DNA from: Pelomonas aquatica
GTDB taxonomy: Bacteria > Pseudomonadota > Gammaproteobacteria > Burkholderiales > Burkholderiaceae_C
Direction of reading: 5' to 3'
Length of the DNA: 64,000 bases
Assembly: GCF_026712205.1 (NCBI RefSeq)
Contig: NZ_JAPPUW010000017.1
Coordinates: forward strand, 1-64,000
Positions 34,201-43,153 of this stretch are shown here, piece after piece (within the stretch, counting starts at the first letter, position 1; the number at the start of each line of letters is the position of its first letter). The notes below the pieces were generated by a model. That model was not told the origin of the DNA. It worked only from the letters and a program-made list of their open reading frames with translations, and made no database searches. The translations under genes were made by a program, and so were the position numbers.

Positions 34201-36246
34201 ATGACCCGCCAGCTCTTCGTCACCACCGCCCTGCCCTATGCGAACGCCGGTTTCCACATCGGCCACATCATGGAGTACACCCAGGCCGACATCTGGGTTC
34301 GCTACCAGCGCATGGCGGGTTCGCAGGTGCACTTCGTCTGCGCGGACGACGCCCACGGCGCGCCGATCATGATCGCGGCCGAGAAGGCCGGGAAGACGCC
34401 GCAGGACTTCGTCGCCGGCATCGCGGCCGGCCGCAGGCAATACCTCGACGGCTTCCACATCAGCTTCGACAACTGGCACTCCACCGACGGCGCCGAGAAC
34501 CACGAGCTGTCCAAGGCCGTCTACCTCGCGCTGCGCCATAACGAGCTGATCTCGACGAAGACCATCGAGCAGTTCTTCGACCCGGCCAAGTCCATGTTCC
34601 TGCCGGACCGCTTCATCAAGGGCGAATGTCCCAAGTGCGGCGCCAAGGACCAGTACGGCGACTCCTGCGAGGTCTGCGGCGCGGTCTACGCGCCCACCGA
34701 GCTGAAGAACCCCTACTCGGTGCTGTCCGGCGCGACGCCGGTGCTGAAGACCAGCGAGCACTACTTCTTCCGCTTGAGCGACCCGCGCTGCGTCGACTTC
34801 CTGACCCAGTGGACCCAGGAGCCCGGCCGCCTGCAGCCCGAGGTGCTGAACAAGATCCGCGAGTGGTTCGAGCCCGACGAGGAAGGCAACAACCGCCTCA
34901 GCGACTGGGACATCAGCCGCGATGCGCCCTACTTCGGCATCGAGATCCCCGACGCACCGGGCAAATACTTCTACGTCTGGCTGGACGCGCCCATCGGCTA
35001 CCTGGCCTCGCTGAAGAACTACTTCGGCAAGATCGACAAGGATTTCGACGCCTTCATGGCCGACGAGTCCGTGGAGCAGGTGCACTTCATCGGCAAGGAC
35101 ATCACCTATTTCCACACGCTGTTCTGGCCGGCCATGCTGCACTTCAGCGGCCGCAAGACCCCCAACCACGTCTTCGTGCACGGCTTCATGACCGTCAACG
35201 GCGGCGAGAAGATGAGCAAGAGCCGCGGCACCGGCCTGGATCCGCTGAAATACCTGAGCCTGGGCCTGAACGCCGAGTGGCTGCGCTATTACATCGCCGC
35301 CAAGCTGAACAACCGCGTCGAGGACATCGACTTCAACCCCGAGGACTTCGTCGCCCGCGTCAACAGCGACCTGGTCGGCAAGTTCATCAACATCGCGTCG
35401 CGCGCGGCCGGCTTCCTGACCAAGCGTTTCGACGGCAGGCTCAGCGCCGACCTCGGCGTGGAAGGCCTCACGCTGCTGGACGCGCTGCGTGCGCAAAGCG
35501 CCGCCATCGCCGAGCTCTACGAGACCCGCGAGTTCGGCAAGGCCCTGCGCGAGATCATGGCCCTGGCCGACAAGGTCAACGAGTTCGTCGACCAGAACAA
35601 GCCCTGGGAGCTGGCCAAGCAGGAAGGCATGGACGCGGCCCTGCACGACGTCTGCAGCGTCTGCATCGAGGCCTTCCGCCTGCTGACGATCTACCTCAAG
35701 CCCGTGCTGCCGGCACTCAGCGCCCAGGTCGAGGCCTTCCTGAAGGTCGAGCCGCTGCGGTGGAGCGACAGCGCCCGCGCCCTCGGCGCCCACCGGATCG
35801 GCGCCTACCAGCACCTGATGCAGCGCGTGGACCTCGCCAAGGTCGAACAGCTGTTCGAGGCCCCGCCCGCGCCCAAGCTCGTCCCGGGCGGTGAAGACAT
35901 CGCGCCCGAGATCAAGATCGACGACTTCGCCAAGGTCGACCTGCGCATCGCCAAGATCGTCAAGGCCGAGCATGTCGAGGGCTCGGACAAGCTGCTGCGC
36001 CTGACGCTGGACGCCGGCGAAGGCAAGACCCGTAACGTCTTCAGCGGCATCAAGGCCGCCTACAGGCCAGAGGACCTGGAAGGCAAGCTGACCGTGCTGG
36101 TCGCCAACCTCGCGCCGCGCAAGATGAAGTTCGGCATCAGCGAGGGCATGGTGCTGGCCGCCAGCCATGCCGACGAAAAGGCCAACCCCGGCATCTTCGT
36201 GCTCGAGCCCCACACCGGCGCGCAGCCGGGCATGCGGGTGCGCTGA
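34201..36246 (+). CDS. metG: Methionyl-tRNA synthetase MetG
   Basis: 681-residue class I synthetase. '[15 protein letters not shown]' is the HIGH region, the zinc knuckle is '[18 protein letters not shown]', '[10 protein letters not shown]' is KMSKS near residue 340, and the anticodon-binding helical domain has '[15 protein letters not shown]'. The last ~110 residues ('[36 protein letters not shown]') form the EMAP/Trbp111 tRNA-binding and dimerisation domain. Complete and of normal length. Confidence 0.97.
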   Translation: MTRQLFVTTALPYANAGFHIGHIMEYTQADIWVRYQRMAGSQVHFVCADDAHGAPIMIAAEKAGKTPQDFVAGIAAGRRQYLDGFHISFDNWHSTDGAENHELSKAVYLALRHNELISTKTIEQFFDPAKSMFLPDRFIKGECPKCGAKDQYGDSCEVCGAVYAPTELKNPYSVLSGATPVLKTSEHYFFRLSDPRCVDFLTQWTQEPGRLQPEVLNKIREWFEPDEEGNNRLSDWDISRDAPYFGIEIPDAPGKYFYVWLDAPIGYLASLKNYFGKIDKDFDAFMADESVEQVHFIGKDITYFHTLFWPAMLHFSGRKTPNHVFVHGFMTVNGGEKMSKSRGTGLDPLKYLSLGLNAEWLRYYIAAKLNNRVEDIDFNPEDFVARVNSDLVGKFINIASRAAGFLTKRFDGRLSADLGVEGLTLLDALRAQSAAIAELYETREFGKALREIMALADKVNEFVDQNKPWELAKQEGMDAALHDVCSVCIEAFRLLTIYLKPVLPALSAQVEAFLKVEPLRWSDSARALGAHRIGAYQHLMQRVDLAKVEQLFEAPPAPKLVPGGEDIAPEIKIDDFAKVDLRIAKIVKAEHVEGSDKLLRLTLDAGEGKTRNVFSGIKAAYRPEDLEGKLTVLVANLAPRKMKFGISEGMVLAASHADEKANPGIFVLEPHTGAQPGMRVR

Positions 36247-36334
36247 CCCCATGTGCCGAGCGACGCCCTGCTCGCTGCTCGGCCTTCGAGGCATGACTCG
36301 GCGTCGGCGCTTCATCGCCGAGCGCTACCACTGC

Positions 36335-36385
36335 GGACCTCCGAAGGCGACGCCCACCGCGTCGCTTTTGCACCTTCGGAGGTCC
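36335..36385 (+). promoter_or_regulatory. Hairpin enclosing the ribosome-binding site of the SulP gene
   Basis: A perfect 13-bp inverted repeat, GGACCTCCGAAGG (36335-36347) and CCTTCGGAGGTCC (36373-36385), encloses a second perfect 6-bp stem CGACGC/GCGTCG (36348-36353 with 36359-36364). The GGAGG Shine-Dalgarno (36378-36382) is fully within the 3' arm, four bases before the ATG. When folded it should block initiation. Confidence 0.65.
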
Positions 36386-36386
36386 C

Positions 36387-38033
36387 ATGCCGCTGCCCCG
36401 ACTCCAGCCCTTCCGCCCGCGCAGCCTCGAGCTGCTCGCGGGCTACTCGCGCGAGCGCCTGCTCGCTGACATCGGCGCCGGCCTGACGGTCGGCATCGTC
36501 GCCCTGCCCCTGGCCCTCGCCTTTGCGATCGCCTCCGGCCTGCGCCCCGAGCAGGGCCTGGCCACGGCCATCGTCGCCGGCTTCCTGATCTCGGTGTTGG
36601 GCGGCTCCAGCGTGCAGATCGGCGGGCCTGCCGGCGCCTTCATCGTCGTGGTCTATGGCATCCTGCAGCGCCACGGCCTGGCCAATCTGCTGCTGGCGAC
36701 GATGGGCGCGGGCGTGCTGCTGTTCGCGATGGGCGCGCTGCGCCTGGGCGTGCTGGTGCGCTACATCCCGGTGGCCATCGTCACCGGCTTCACCAACGGG
36801 ATCGCGGTGCTGATCGCGCTCGCACAGCTGAAAGACTTCCTCGGCCTGCGCATCGAGAAGATGCCGGCCGACTTCTTCGGCCAGATCGCCGCGCTGCGAG
36901 AGCACATCGGCAGCCTCAACCCCGTCGCGCCGGCGATGGCCGCCGCCTGCATGGCCCTGGTGCTGTTCTGGCCCAGGAACATCGTGCAGGACAAGCCGCT
37001 CGCCGGCATCCGCCGCTGGCTGGCCCTGCTGCCCTCCACCGTCATCGCCCTGGTCGGCGCCACCACGGCGACGGCCCTGCTGCAGCTGCCGCTGGAGACC
37101 ATCGGCAGCCGCTTCGGCGGCATCCCGCAGACGCTGCCGGCGCCGGCCTGGCCGGACATGAGCTGGTCCGGCATGCAGCAGCTCGTCATCCCGACGCTGA
37201 CGCTGGCCCTGCTGGGCGCCATCGAATCCCTGCTCTGCGCCCGCGTCGCCGACAAGCTGACGCCCGAGCTGCCGCGCCACGACCCCAACCAGGAGCTGAT
37301 GGCCCAGGGCCTCGCCAACCTCGCGGCGCCGCTGTTCGGCGGCCTGCCCGCCACCGGCACGATTGCGCGCACCGTCACCAACATCCGCGCCGGCGCGACC
37401 GGCCCGGTGGCCGGCATCGTGCACGCGCTGACGCTGCTCGGCATCCTGCTCGTGGCCGCGCCGCTGGCCGTGCACGTGCCGCTGGCGGCGCTGGCGGGCA
37501 TCCTGCTCGTCGTCGCCTGGAACATGGCCGAATGGCACGAGTTCGCGCGGCTGCGGCGCTTCAACCTGACCTACCGCACGCTGCTCATCGGCACCTTCGT
37601 GCTGACGGTCGTCACCGACCTGACCGTGGCCGTCGAGGTCGGCCTCGTGACCTCCTGCGTCTTCTTCGTCTGGCGCATGGGCCAGCTTTTTACGCTCAAG
37701 CGCGTCGAGGACCAACCCTTGCCGGACGGCGTCGCCGCCTACGAGCTCTACGGCGCGCTGTTCTTCGGTGCCGTCGGCAAGCTCGAACCCCTGCCCGAGC
37801 AGCTGCCGGCGGGCACGCGGGCCGTCGTGCTCGAGATGCACCGCCTCGTCGTCATGGACACCTCGGGCATGGAGGCGCTGCGCGAGCTGCACCGCGCGCT
37901 GCTCAAGCGCGACACCGCCCTCATCCTCGCCAACGTGAACCTGCAGCCGCTGAGCCTGCTGCAGCGCTCCGGCCTGGCCGACGAGCTGGGCGAGACCGGC
38001 ATCGTGCCCTCTTTAGGCGAACTAAAATCCTGA
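36387..38033 (+). CDS. SulP/SLC26-family anion transporter with STAS domain
   Basis: 548 residues. The membrane part (about residues 25-430, some 12-14 helices) has SulP features 'GLTVGIVALPLALAFAIASGLRPEQGL', 'GGSSVQIGGPAGAFIVV' and 'NLAAPLFGGLPATGTIARTVTNIRAGATGPVAGI'. A short cytoplasmic STAS domain (about 450-545) contains 'VLEMHRLVVMDTSGMEALREL'. Substrate could be sulfate, bicarbonate or dicarboxylate; the sequence alone does not decide. Its ribosome site is buried in a long hairpin, which suggests post-transcriptional control. Confidence 0.92.
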   Translation: MPLPRLQPFRPRSLELLAGYSRERLLADIGAGLTVGIVALPLALAFAIASGLRPEQGLATAIVAGFLISVLGGSSVQIGGPAGAFIVVVYGILQRHGLANLLLATMGAGVLLFAMGALRLGVLVRYIPVAIVTGFTNGIAVLIALAQLKDFLGLRIEKMPADFFGQIAALREHIGSLNPVAPAMAAACMALVLFWPRNIVQDKPLAGIRRWLALLPSTVIALVGATTATALLQLPLETIGSRFGGIPQTLPAPAWPDMSWSGMQQLVIPTLTLALLGAIESLLCARVADKLTPELPRHDPNQELMAQGLANLAAPLFGGLPATGTIARTVTNIRAGATGPVAGIVHALTLLGILLVAAPLAVHVPLAALAGILLVVAWNMAEWHEFARLRRFNLTYRTLLIGTFVLTVVTDLTVAVEVGLVTSCVFFVWRMGQLFTLKRVEDQPLPDGVAAYELYGALFFGAVGKLEPLPEQLPAGTRAVVLEMHRLVVMDTSGMEALRELHRALLKRDTALILANVNLQPLSLLQRSGLADELGETGIVPSLGELKS

Positions 38034-38054
38034 GCCCCCCCTGCGAGACCCGCC

Positions 38055-38258
38055 ATGCCGCTGTTCTGGAAGCCCTACAAGTCCGAAGTCACCCAATTCA
38101 TCGACCAGCTCAAGGCCCAGCGCCCGACGCTGGAGGCCGAGCAGCGCGCCGGCCGTGCGCTGCTGTGGGACCGCGACCAGGACCGCGCCGCCCAGGCCGG
38201 CTTCGACCAGGCCCGCGTGCCCCAGAAGCCCTACGTCTACCAGACGGACAACAAGTAA
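38055..38258 (+). CDS. DUF3460 family protein
   Basis: 67 residues: 'MPLFWKPYKSEVTQFIDQLKAQRPTLEAEQRAGRALLWDR' and a C-terminal 'RVPQKPYVYQT', the family pattern found almost only in Burkholderiales next to scpA. Function unknown. Three bases separate its stop from the scpA GTG, so they are co-translated. Confidence 0.9.
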   Translation: MPLFWKPYKSEVTQFIDQLKAQRPTLEAEQRAGRALLWDRDQDRAAQAGFDQARVPQKPYVYQTDNK

Positions 38259-38261
38259 GCC

Positions 38262-39104
38262 GTGACGACGGCCGTGGCCGACGAGCCCAGCCAGGCCGAG
38301 TCCGACCTGCCCGAGACGGTCGACACGGTCGCCGTCGCTCGCCTGTACGGCGAGCCGCTGTTCCAGATGCCGCTGGACCTCTACATCCCGCCGGATGCGC
38401 TGGAGGTCTTCCTGGAAGCCTTCCAGGGCCCGCTGGACCTGCTGCTCTACCTGATCCGCAAGCAGAACTTCAACATCCTCGACATCCCGCTGGCCGACGT
38501 GACGCGCCAGTACCTGAGCTATGTCGAGCAGATCCGCCGGCACAACCTCGAACTGGCCAGCGAATACCTGCTGATGGCGGCGATGCTCATCGAGATCAAG
38601 TCACGCATGCTGCTGCCGCCCAAGAAGAGCGAGGACGGCAAGGAGGTCGAGGACCCGCGCGCCGAGCTGGTGCGGCGCCTGCTGGAGTACGAGCAGATGA
38701 AGCTGGCCGCCGCCCGGCTGGACCGCCTGCCGCTGCTGGGCCGCGACTTCCTGCGCGCGCAGATCCACATCGAGCAGTCGCTGACGCCCAGCTTCCCCGA
38801 CGTCTCCACTGCCGACCTGCGTGACGCCTGGCTGGACATCCTCAAGCGCGCCAAGCTCAACCAGCACCACCGGATCAGCCGCGAGCAGCTGTCGGTGCGC
38901 GAGCACATGAGCATCGTGCTGCGCCGGCTGCAGGGCCGGCGCTTCGTCGAGTTCGAGCAGCTGTTCGACGTGACGCGCGGCCAGGCCGTGCTCGTCGTCA
39001 CCTTCATCGCGATGCTGGAGCTGGCGCGCGAGCGCCTGCTGGAGATCACGCAGGCCGAGGCCTTCGCGCCGATCTACGTCCGGCTGGCCTACACGCCGAC
39101 CTGA
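38262..39104 (+). CDS. scpA: Segregation and condensation protein ScpA
   Basis: 280-residue kleisin bridging the SMC dimer. The N-terminal part has 'LEVFLEAFQGPLDLLLYLIRKQNFNILDIPLADVTRQYL', then 'ASEYLLMAAMLIEIKSRMLLPPK' and the C-terminal winged helix 'RRLQGRRFVEFEQLFDVTRGQAVLVVTFIAMLELARERLLEI'. It starts at GTG 38262. In Burkholderiales scpA is often near panC. That is not seen here. Confidence 0.94.
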   Translation: MTTAVADEPSQAESDLPETVDTVAVARLYGEPLFQMPLDLYIPPDALEVFLEAFQGPLDLLLYLIRKQNFNILDIPLADVTRQYLSYVEQIRRHNLELASEYLLMAAMLIEIKSRMLLPPKKSEDGKEVEDPRAELVRRLLEYEQMKLAAARLDRLPLLGRDFLRAQIHIEQSLTPSFPDVSTADLRDAWLDILKRAKLNQHHRISREQLSVREHMSIVLRRLQGRRFVEFEQLFDVTRGQAVLVVTFIAMLELARERLLEITQAEAFAPIYVRLAYTPT

Positions 39105-39120
39105 GCTGCAGGGACCGGGT

Positions 39121-39576
39121 TCAACGATAGTGCCGAGCCAGGCTCTCGGCCACGCACACCGGCTTGTCCGCGCCCTCGCGCTCGATGGACACCTCCACCG
39201 TCAGCTGCGTGGCGCCGCCCGCCACCTCGTCCAGCGCCAGCAGCCTGAAGGCCGCGCGCAGCCGGCTGCCCACCGGCACCGGCGCCGTGAAGCGCACCTT
39301 GTTGAGGCCGTAGTTGACGACCATGCGCGTTTCGCGCACCGAGAAGCCGGTTTCGAAGAAATAGGGGATCAGCGACAGCGTCAGGAAGCCATGCGCGATC
39401 GGGCCGCCGAAAGGCCCGGCCTGGGCGCGCTCGGGGTCGGTGTGGATCCACTGCCTGTCCTCGGTTGCTTCGGCGAACGCATTGACGCGGGGCTGGTCGA
39501 CCGTGATCCAGTCGCTGTGCCCCAAGGATTGGCCCACCAGGGGTTGAAGGTCGGCAAGGGTGTCGAAGAGGCGCAT
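39121..39576 (-). CDS. MaoC-type hot-dog hydratase
   Basis: 151 residues with the (R)-hydratase motif: 'QPRVNAFAEATEDRQWIHTDPERA' supplies the catalytic Asp and His, and 'GPFGGPIAHGFLTLSLIPYF' the second conserved block. Likely an enoyl-CoA hydratase for (R)-3-hydroxyacyl-CoA, as in PHA or fatty-acid metabolism; substrate not determinable. Convergent with scpA. Confidence 0.9.
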   Translation of the reverse strand: MRLFDTLADLQPLVGQSLGHSDWITVDQPRVNAFAEATEDRQWIHTDPERAQAGPFGGPIAHGFLTLSLIPYFFETGFSVRETRMVVNYGLNKVRFTAPVPVGSRLRAAFRLLALDEVAGGATQLTVEVSIEREGADKPVCVAESLARHYR

Positions 39577-39627
39577 CGGGGCAGACGAGGGTGGAGCTGA
39601 AACGCGGGGACGTTACCCTAGCCCCCC

Positions 39628-40284
39628 ATGCCCGAAAGTAGCCCCCGCGACATCCTCGTCCTCGCCGCCCACCCCGACCTGGCGCGCTCCCAGGTCACGC
39701 AGACCCTGCTGCGTGCGCTGCGCGCCTCGCCCGCCGCCGCCCGCGTCGAGCTGCGCGACCTCTACCGCCTCTACCCGGACTTCCACATCCACGTCGAGGC
39801 CGAGCAGCGCGCACTGCAGGCCGCCAGGCTGGTGGTGATGCTTCACCCCATCTACTGGTACAGCATGCCGGCGCTGCAGAAGCTCTGGCTGGACGACGTG
39901 CTGCGCCTGGGCTGGGCCTACGGCCCCGGCGGCACGGCCCTGCACGGCAAGGACTTCTGGCTGGTGGCCTCCACCGGTGGCGGCGGCGAGGCCTATTCCG
40001 AAGCCGGCCACAACCACCATGCCATCGGCGAATTCCTGCTGCCCTACCAGCAGTCCGCCAAGACCTGCGGCATGCACTGTCTGCCGCCGCAGATCCTGCA
40101 TGCGGCCCATCGCGCAACCGAGGCCGAGCTCGACGCGCACGCCCGGCTGTTCGTGAAGCGGCTGCAGCACTACCCCGACTGGTGCCGGTCCCTGGCCGCG
40201 CCCGAGGTCGGCGACGAAGAGGCCGTGGCGCTGGACGAGAGGCCGCCGATGTTCACGGAGTTCGAGGCCGGAGGCGCAGCATGA
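39628..40284 (+). CDS. KefG/KefF-like NAD(P)H quinone oxidoreductase
   Basis: 218-residue flavodoxin-fold protein. 'ILVLAAHPDLARSQV' starts the FMN-binding loop, 'HPIYWYSMPALQKLWLDDVLRLGWAYGPGGTALHGK' and 'STGGGGEAYSEAGHNHH' match the KefF/KefG ancillary proteins that activate KefC/KefB. The next gene is a KefC-type antiporter overlapped by four bases (ATGA), which supports this role. The last ~30 residues are an acidic tail beyond the family fold. Confidence 0.88.
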   Translation: MPESSPRDILVLAAHPDLARSQVTQTLLRALRASPAAARVELRDLYRLYPDFHIHVEAEQRALQAARLVVMLHPIYWYSMPALQKLWLDDVLRLGWAYGPGGTALHGKDFWLVASTGGGGEAYSEAGHNHHAIGEFLLPYQQSAKTCGMHCLPPQILHAAHRATEAELDAHARLFVKRLQHYPDWCRSLAAPEVGDEEAVALDERPPMFTEFEAGGAA

Positions 40285-42128
40285 GCCAGGCCCACTGGCT
40301 GCAACTGCCCCTCGTCCTGCTGGCCGCCGCCGTGCTGGCCGTGCCGCTGGCGCGCTATCTGCGGCTGGGCGCCATCCTGGGCTATCTCGTCGCGGGCCTG
40401 GCTGTCGGCCCCGCGGTGCTGGGCCTGGTGCCCGAGAGCACGGCCATCCCCGAGGTCGCCGAGCTGGGCGTCGTGCTGATGCTTTTCCTCGTCGGCCTGG
40501 AACTGGAGCCCAAGCGGCTGTGGGCCATGCGCCGGCCCATCTTCGGCTGGGGCAGCGTGCAGCTGCTGGGCTGCGCGGCGGTGCTGACGGCCGTGGGCAT
40601 CGCCACCGGCCACCCGTGGCGGCTGTCGCTGGTGGTCGGCCTGGGCCTGGCGATGTCGTCCACTGCCGTCGCGCTCGCGGTGATGGCCGAGCGCAACCTG
40701 GGCCGCACGACGGCGGGCGAGAGCATCCTGTCGGTCGCGCTGCTGCAGGACATCGCGGCCATCCCGGTGCTGGCCCTGGTGCCGGTGCTGGCGCTCAGCG
40801 GCGCGCACGACGACGGCGACGGCCGCACCTGGCTGGCCGCGGCCAAGGCGGTGGGCGCCATCGTGACCATCATCTTCGGCGGACGGCTGCTGCTGCGCCC
40901 CGCGCTGCGCTGGATCGCCCACAGCAAGACGCCCGAGATCTTCACGGCCGCGGCCCTGCTGCTGGTGCTGGGCACGGCGGCGCTGATGCAGCTCGTCGGC
41001 CTGTCCATGGCGCTGGGCGCCTTCCTGGCCGGCGTGCTGCTGGCCGAGAGCGAATACCGCCGCGAGCTGGAGACCGACCTGGAGCCCTTCAAGGGCCTGC
41101 TGCTGGGCCTGTTCTTCATCGCCGTCGGCATGGGGCTGGACCTGAAGGCCGTGGCCGCCCGGCCGGGCTTCGTCGCGGCCGTGCTGGCGGCGCTGCTGGC
41201 CTGCAAGATCTTCGTGCTGGTGCTGATGTCCAGGGCCATGAAGATCCCCCTCGTCGAGCGCCCGGCCTTCGTCATCCTGCTGGCCCAGGGCGGCGAGTTC
41301 GGCTTCGTCGTGTTCCAGCTCGCGCAGGGCGAGGGCATGATCGACGCGGCCCAGAACTCGGCCCTGGTCGCGGCCATCGCGCTGTCGCTCGCGCTGACGC
41401 CGCTGCTGCTGACCGGCGGCGACCGGCTGATGTCGCAGAAGCTCGCCCGCCTGGGCCGGCAGCGCAAGCGCGAGGAGGCGCCGCCGCCGCCCGCGCCCAT
41501 CCTCATCGCCGGCAGCGGCCGCTACGGCCAGGTCATCGGCCGGCTGCTGCGCGCCAGCGGCCTGCATGCCACCGTGCTCGACCACGACGCCGAGGCCATT
41601 GAGAGCCTGCGCCGCTTCGGCTGGACGGTCCACTACGGCGACGCGACGCGGCTGGACCTGCTCAAGAGCGCCGGCGCGGCGAGCGCGCGCATCCTCGTCA
41701 TCGCCATCGACGACATCGGCCAGAGCGTGGAGCTCGCCACGCTGGCGCGCGAGCATTTCCCGCAGCTCGCCATCGTGGCCCGCGCGCGCAATGTGCAGCA
41801 CTACTACCAGCTGCGCGAGCTGGGCGTCAGCCACATCGAGCGCGAGACCTTCGAGTCCGCGCTGCTGAGCGCCCGCAGCGTGCTGGAGCTGACCGGCGTT
41901 GAGCCCCACGCCGCGCGCCGCCAGGCGCTGCGCTTCAGGCGCCACAACCTCGAACTGCTCGAAACCATGGTGCCGCTGCAGCGCGACGAGAGCGCGCTGA
42001 TCGCCGCCGCCAAGCTGGGCCTGCAGCAGTTCGACCAGCTCATCGCCGCCGAGCGCGCCGCCGAGGAGGGCCATCGCCGGGCCCAGCGCGCCGGCTGGGA
42101 CAGGCAGGACGGCGCCCCCGCGCCATGA
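40281..42128 (+). CDS. kefC: KefC-type glutathione-regulated potassium efflux antiporter
   Basis: 615 residues. CPA2 antiporter domain (about 1-380, some 12 helices) includes 'LGAILGYLVAGLAVGPAVLGL', 'MLFLVGLELEPKRLW' and 'AQGGEFGFVVFQLAQ'. A cytoplasmic TrkA-N/RCK domain (about 410-530) has 'ILIAGSGRYGQVIGRLLRASG', the GxGxxG nucleotide loop. In E. coli such channels release K+ and acidify the cell on electrophile stress. The preceding KefG-like partner supports this assignment over a plain Na+/H+ antiporter. Confidence 0.9.
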   Translation: MSQAHWLQLPLVLLAAAVLAVPLARYLRLGAILGYLVAGLAVGPAVLGLVPESTAIPEVAELGVVLMLFLVGLELEPKRLWAMRRPIFGWGSVQLLGCAAVLTAVGIATGHPWRLSLVVGLGLAMSSTAVALAVMAERNLGRTTAGESILSVALLQDIAAIPVLALVPVLALSGAHDDGDGRTWLAAAKAVGAIVTIIFGGRLLLRPALRWIAHSKTPEIFTAAALLLVLGTAALMQLVGLSMALGAFLAGVLLAESEYRRELETDLEPFKGLLLGLFFIAVGMGLDLKAVAARPGFVAAVLAALLACKIFVLVLMSRAMKIPLVERPAFVILLAQGGEFGFVVFQLAQGEGMIDAAQNSALVAAIALSLALTPLLLTGGDRLMSQKLARLGRQRKREEAPPPPAPILIAGSGRYGQVIGRLLRASGLHATVLDHDAEAIESLRRFGWTVHYGDATRLDLLKSAGAASARILVIAIDDIGQSVELATLAREHFPQLAIVARARNVQHYYQLRELGVSHIERETFESALLSARSVLELTGVEPHAARRQALRFRRHNLELLETMVPLQRDESALIAAAKLGLQQFDQLIAAERAAEEGHRRAQRAGWDRQDGAPAP

Positions 42129-42168
42129 AGGCCGAGGCCCTGGCCGGCCCGGCGGCGACAATCGCGCC

Positions 42169-42600
42169 ATGTTCGCCCCCTCCCAGCTCGAAGTCCGGCG
42201 CTTCTTCTGCGCCACCTACCGCAAGTGGCGCGAGGGCGCCCCGCTGATCCCGATGGAGGCCCTGGCCGCGGACTGGATCGCCGAGCACCCGGAATACCAC
42301 GACGACCTTGCCGACGAGGCGCAGGCGCTGGAAAAGGTCTACACGGTCGAGGAAGGCCGCACCAACCCCTTCCTGCACCTGTCCATGCACCTGACGATCA
42401 CGGAGCAGCACGCGATCGACCAGCCCTCGGGCATCCGCCAGGCCATCGACCTGCTGGCCGCGAGGCGCAATTCCCGCCACGAGGCCCACCATGTCGCGAT
42501 GGAGGCGCTGGGCGAGATGATCTGGGCGTCGCAGCGCAGCAGCCTGCCGCCGGACGGCCACGCCTACCTCGACAAGGTGCGCCGCGCGGCGACGCGCTGA
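42169..42600 (+). CDS. DUF1841 family protein
   Basis: 143 residues: 'RRFFCATYRKWREGAPLIPMEALAADWIAEHPEYHDDLAD' and 'NPFLHLSMHLTITEQHAIDQPSGIRQAIDLL' with 'HEAHHVAMEALGEMIW' at the C-terminus. The His-rich segments suggest metal binding, but the family is uncharacterised. No GGAG site is obvious before the ATG. Confidence 0.9.
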   Translation: MFAPSQLEVRRFFCATYRKWREGAPLIPMEALAADWIAEHPEYHDDLADEAQALEKVYTVEEGRTNPFLHLSMHLTITEQHAIDQPSGIRQAIDLLAARRNSRHEAHHVAMEALGEMIWASQRSSLPPDGHAYLDKVRRAATR

Positions 42601-42606
42601 GCGGCC

Positions 42607-42631
42607 ACAAAAAAGCCACCCGAAGGTGGCT
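42607..42631 (-). terminator. Intrinsic terminator downstream of flgN
   Basis: On the minus strand AGCCACC-TTCG-GGTGGCT is followed directly by TTTTTTG (42613-42608): a 7-bp stem with a stable UUCG loop and U-run. It terminates the flgA/flgM-flgN direction and lies only seven bases beyond the DUF1841 stop on the other strand. Confidence 0.8.
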
Positions 42632-42652
42632 GCATGGGTCAGAAGACCACTT

Positions 42653-42757
42653 ATACGGCTTCGCAATCAAAGCGCTCACTGCGTTGCTTCGCCTTGCCGT
42701 GCCAAAGCACTGTCTGCGGCTTCGCGCCTTGTTATCACTTTGATTGCAAACCCGTAT
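42653..42757. repeat. MITE-like element with 22-bp imperfect terminal inverted repeats
   Basis: Left end ATACGGCTTCGCAATCAAAG (42653-42672, continuing CG) and right end CTTTGATTGCAAACCCGTAT (42738-42757) are complementary with three mismatches in 22, enclosing about 60 bases. It contains no gene and lies exactly between the flgN terminator and the flgN stop codon. Confidence 0.6.
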
Positions 42758-43149
42758 CAGGCCGTGAAGCTGCCGCCGCCAAGGCCGCGGCGCTCGGCCT
42801 TGCCGCCGGCACCGTAGAGGCCGGTCGGCTCGCTCGGGATCAGCACGTCCAGCGCACGGTCCAGCGAGGCGTTGCCGCGGGCCAGCGTCTCGCGCTGGGC
42901 GGCAAGCAGGCCGCCGGCACGCACGAGGCGGTTGCGCAGCGCGGCCGGCACGCTGCCGGTGCGGGCGGCTTCGCCGAAGCTCTGCACGGCGCGGGCCAGG
43001 TGCTGATGCAGTTCGGCCGCATGCTGCTCGATGGCGGCGGCGTCACGGCGGGCCAGCGCGTCGCCCAGCTGGTTCAGCGCGGCCTCGACGGCCAGCAGTG
43101 GCTGTTCGAGTTCGGGGCCGAGCGGCGTGGACGAGGCGGTGGCTGTCAT
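42757..43149 (-). CDS. flgN: FlgN-type flagellar export chaperone
   Basis: 130 residues, mostly helical with heptads ('LLAVEAALNQLGDALARRDAAAIEQHAAELHQHLARAVQ'), as for the chaperone of hook-associated proteins FlgK and FlgL. Sequence identity in this family is low, so the call rests mainly on size, helical pattern and its place four bases after flgM. The Gly-rich C-terminal tail 'GGKAERRGLGGGSFTA' borders the inverted-repeat element. Confidence 0.8.
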   Translation of the reverse strand: MTATASSTPLGPELEQPLLAVEAALNQLGDALARRDAAAIEQHAAELHQHLARAVQSFGEAARTGSVPAALRNRLVRAGGLLAAQRETLARGNASLDRALDVLIPSEPTGLYGAGGKAERRGLGGGSFTA

Positions 43150-43153
43150 GGGA

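Noticed and set aside
33931-36315. Minus-strand open frame of almost 800 codons
   Set aside because: Antisense to metG, which has intact HIGH, zinc and KMSKS motifs. The product is Gly/Asp/Val/Leu-rich without domain character.
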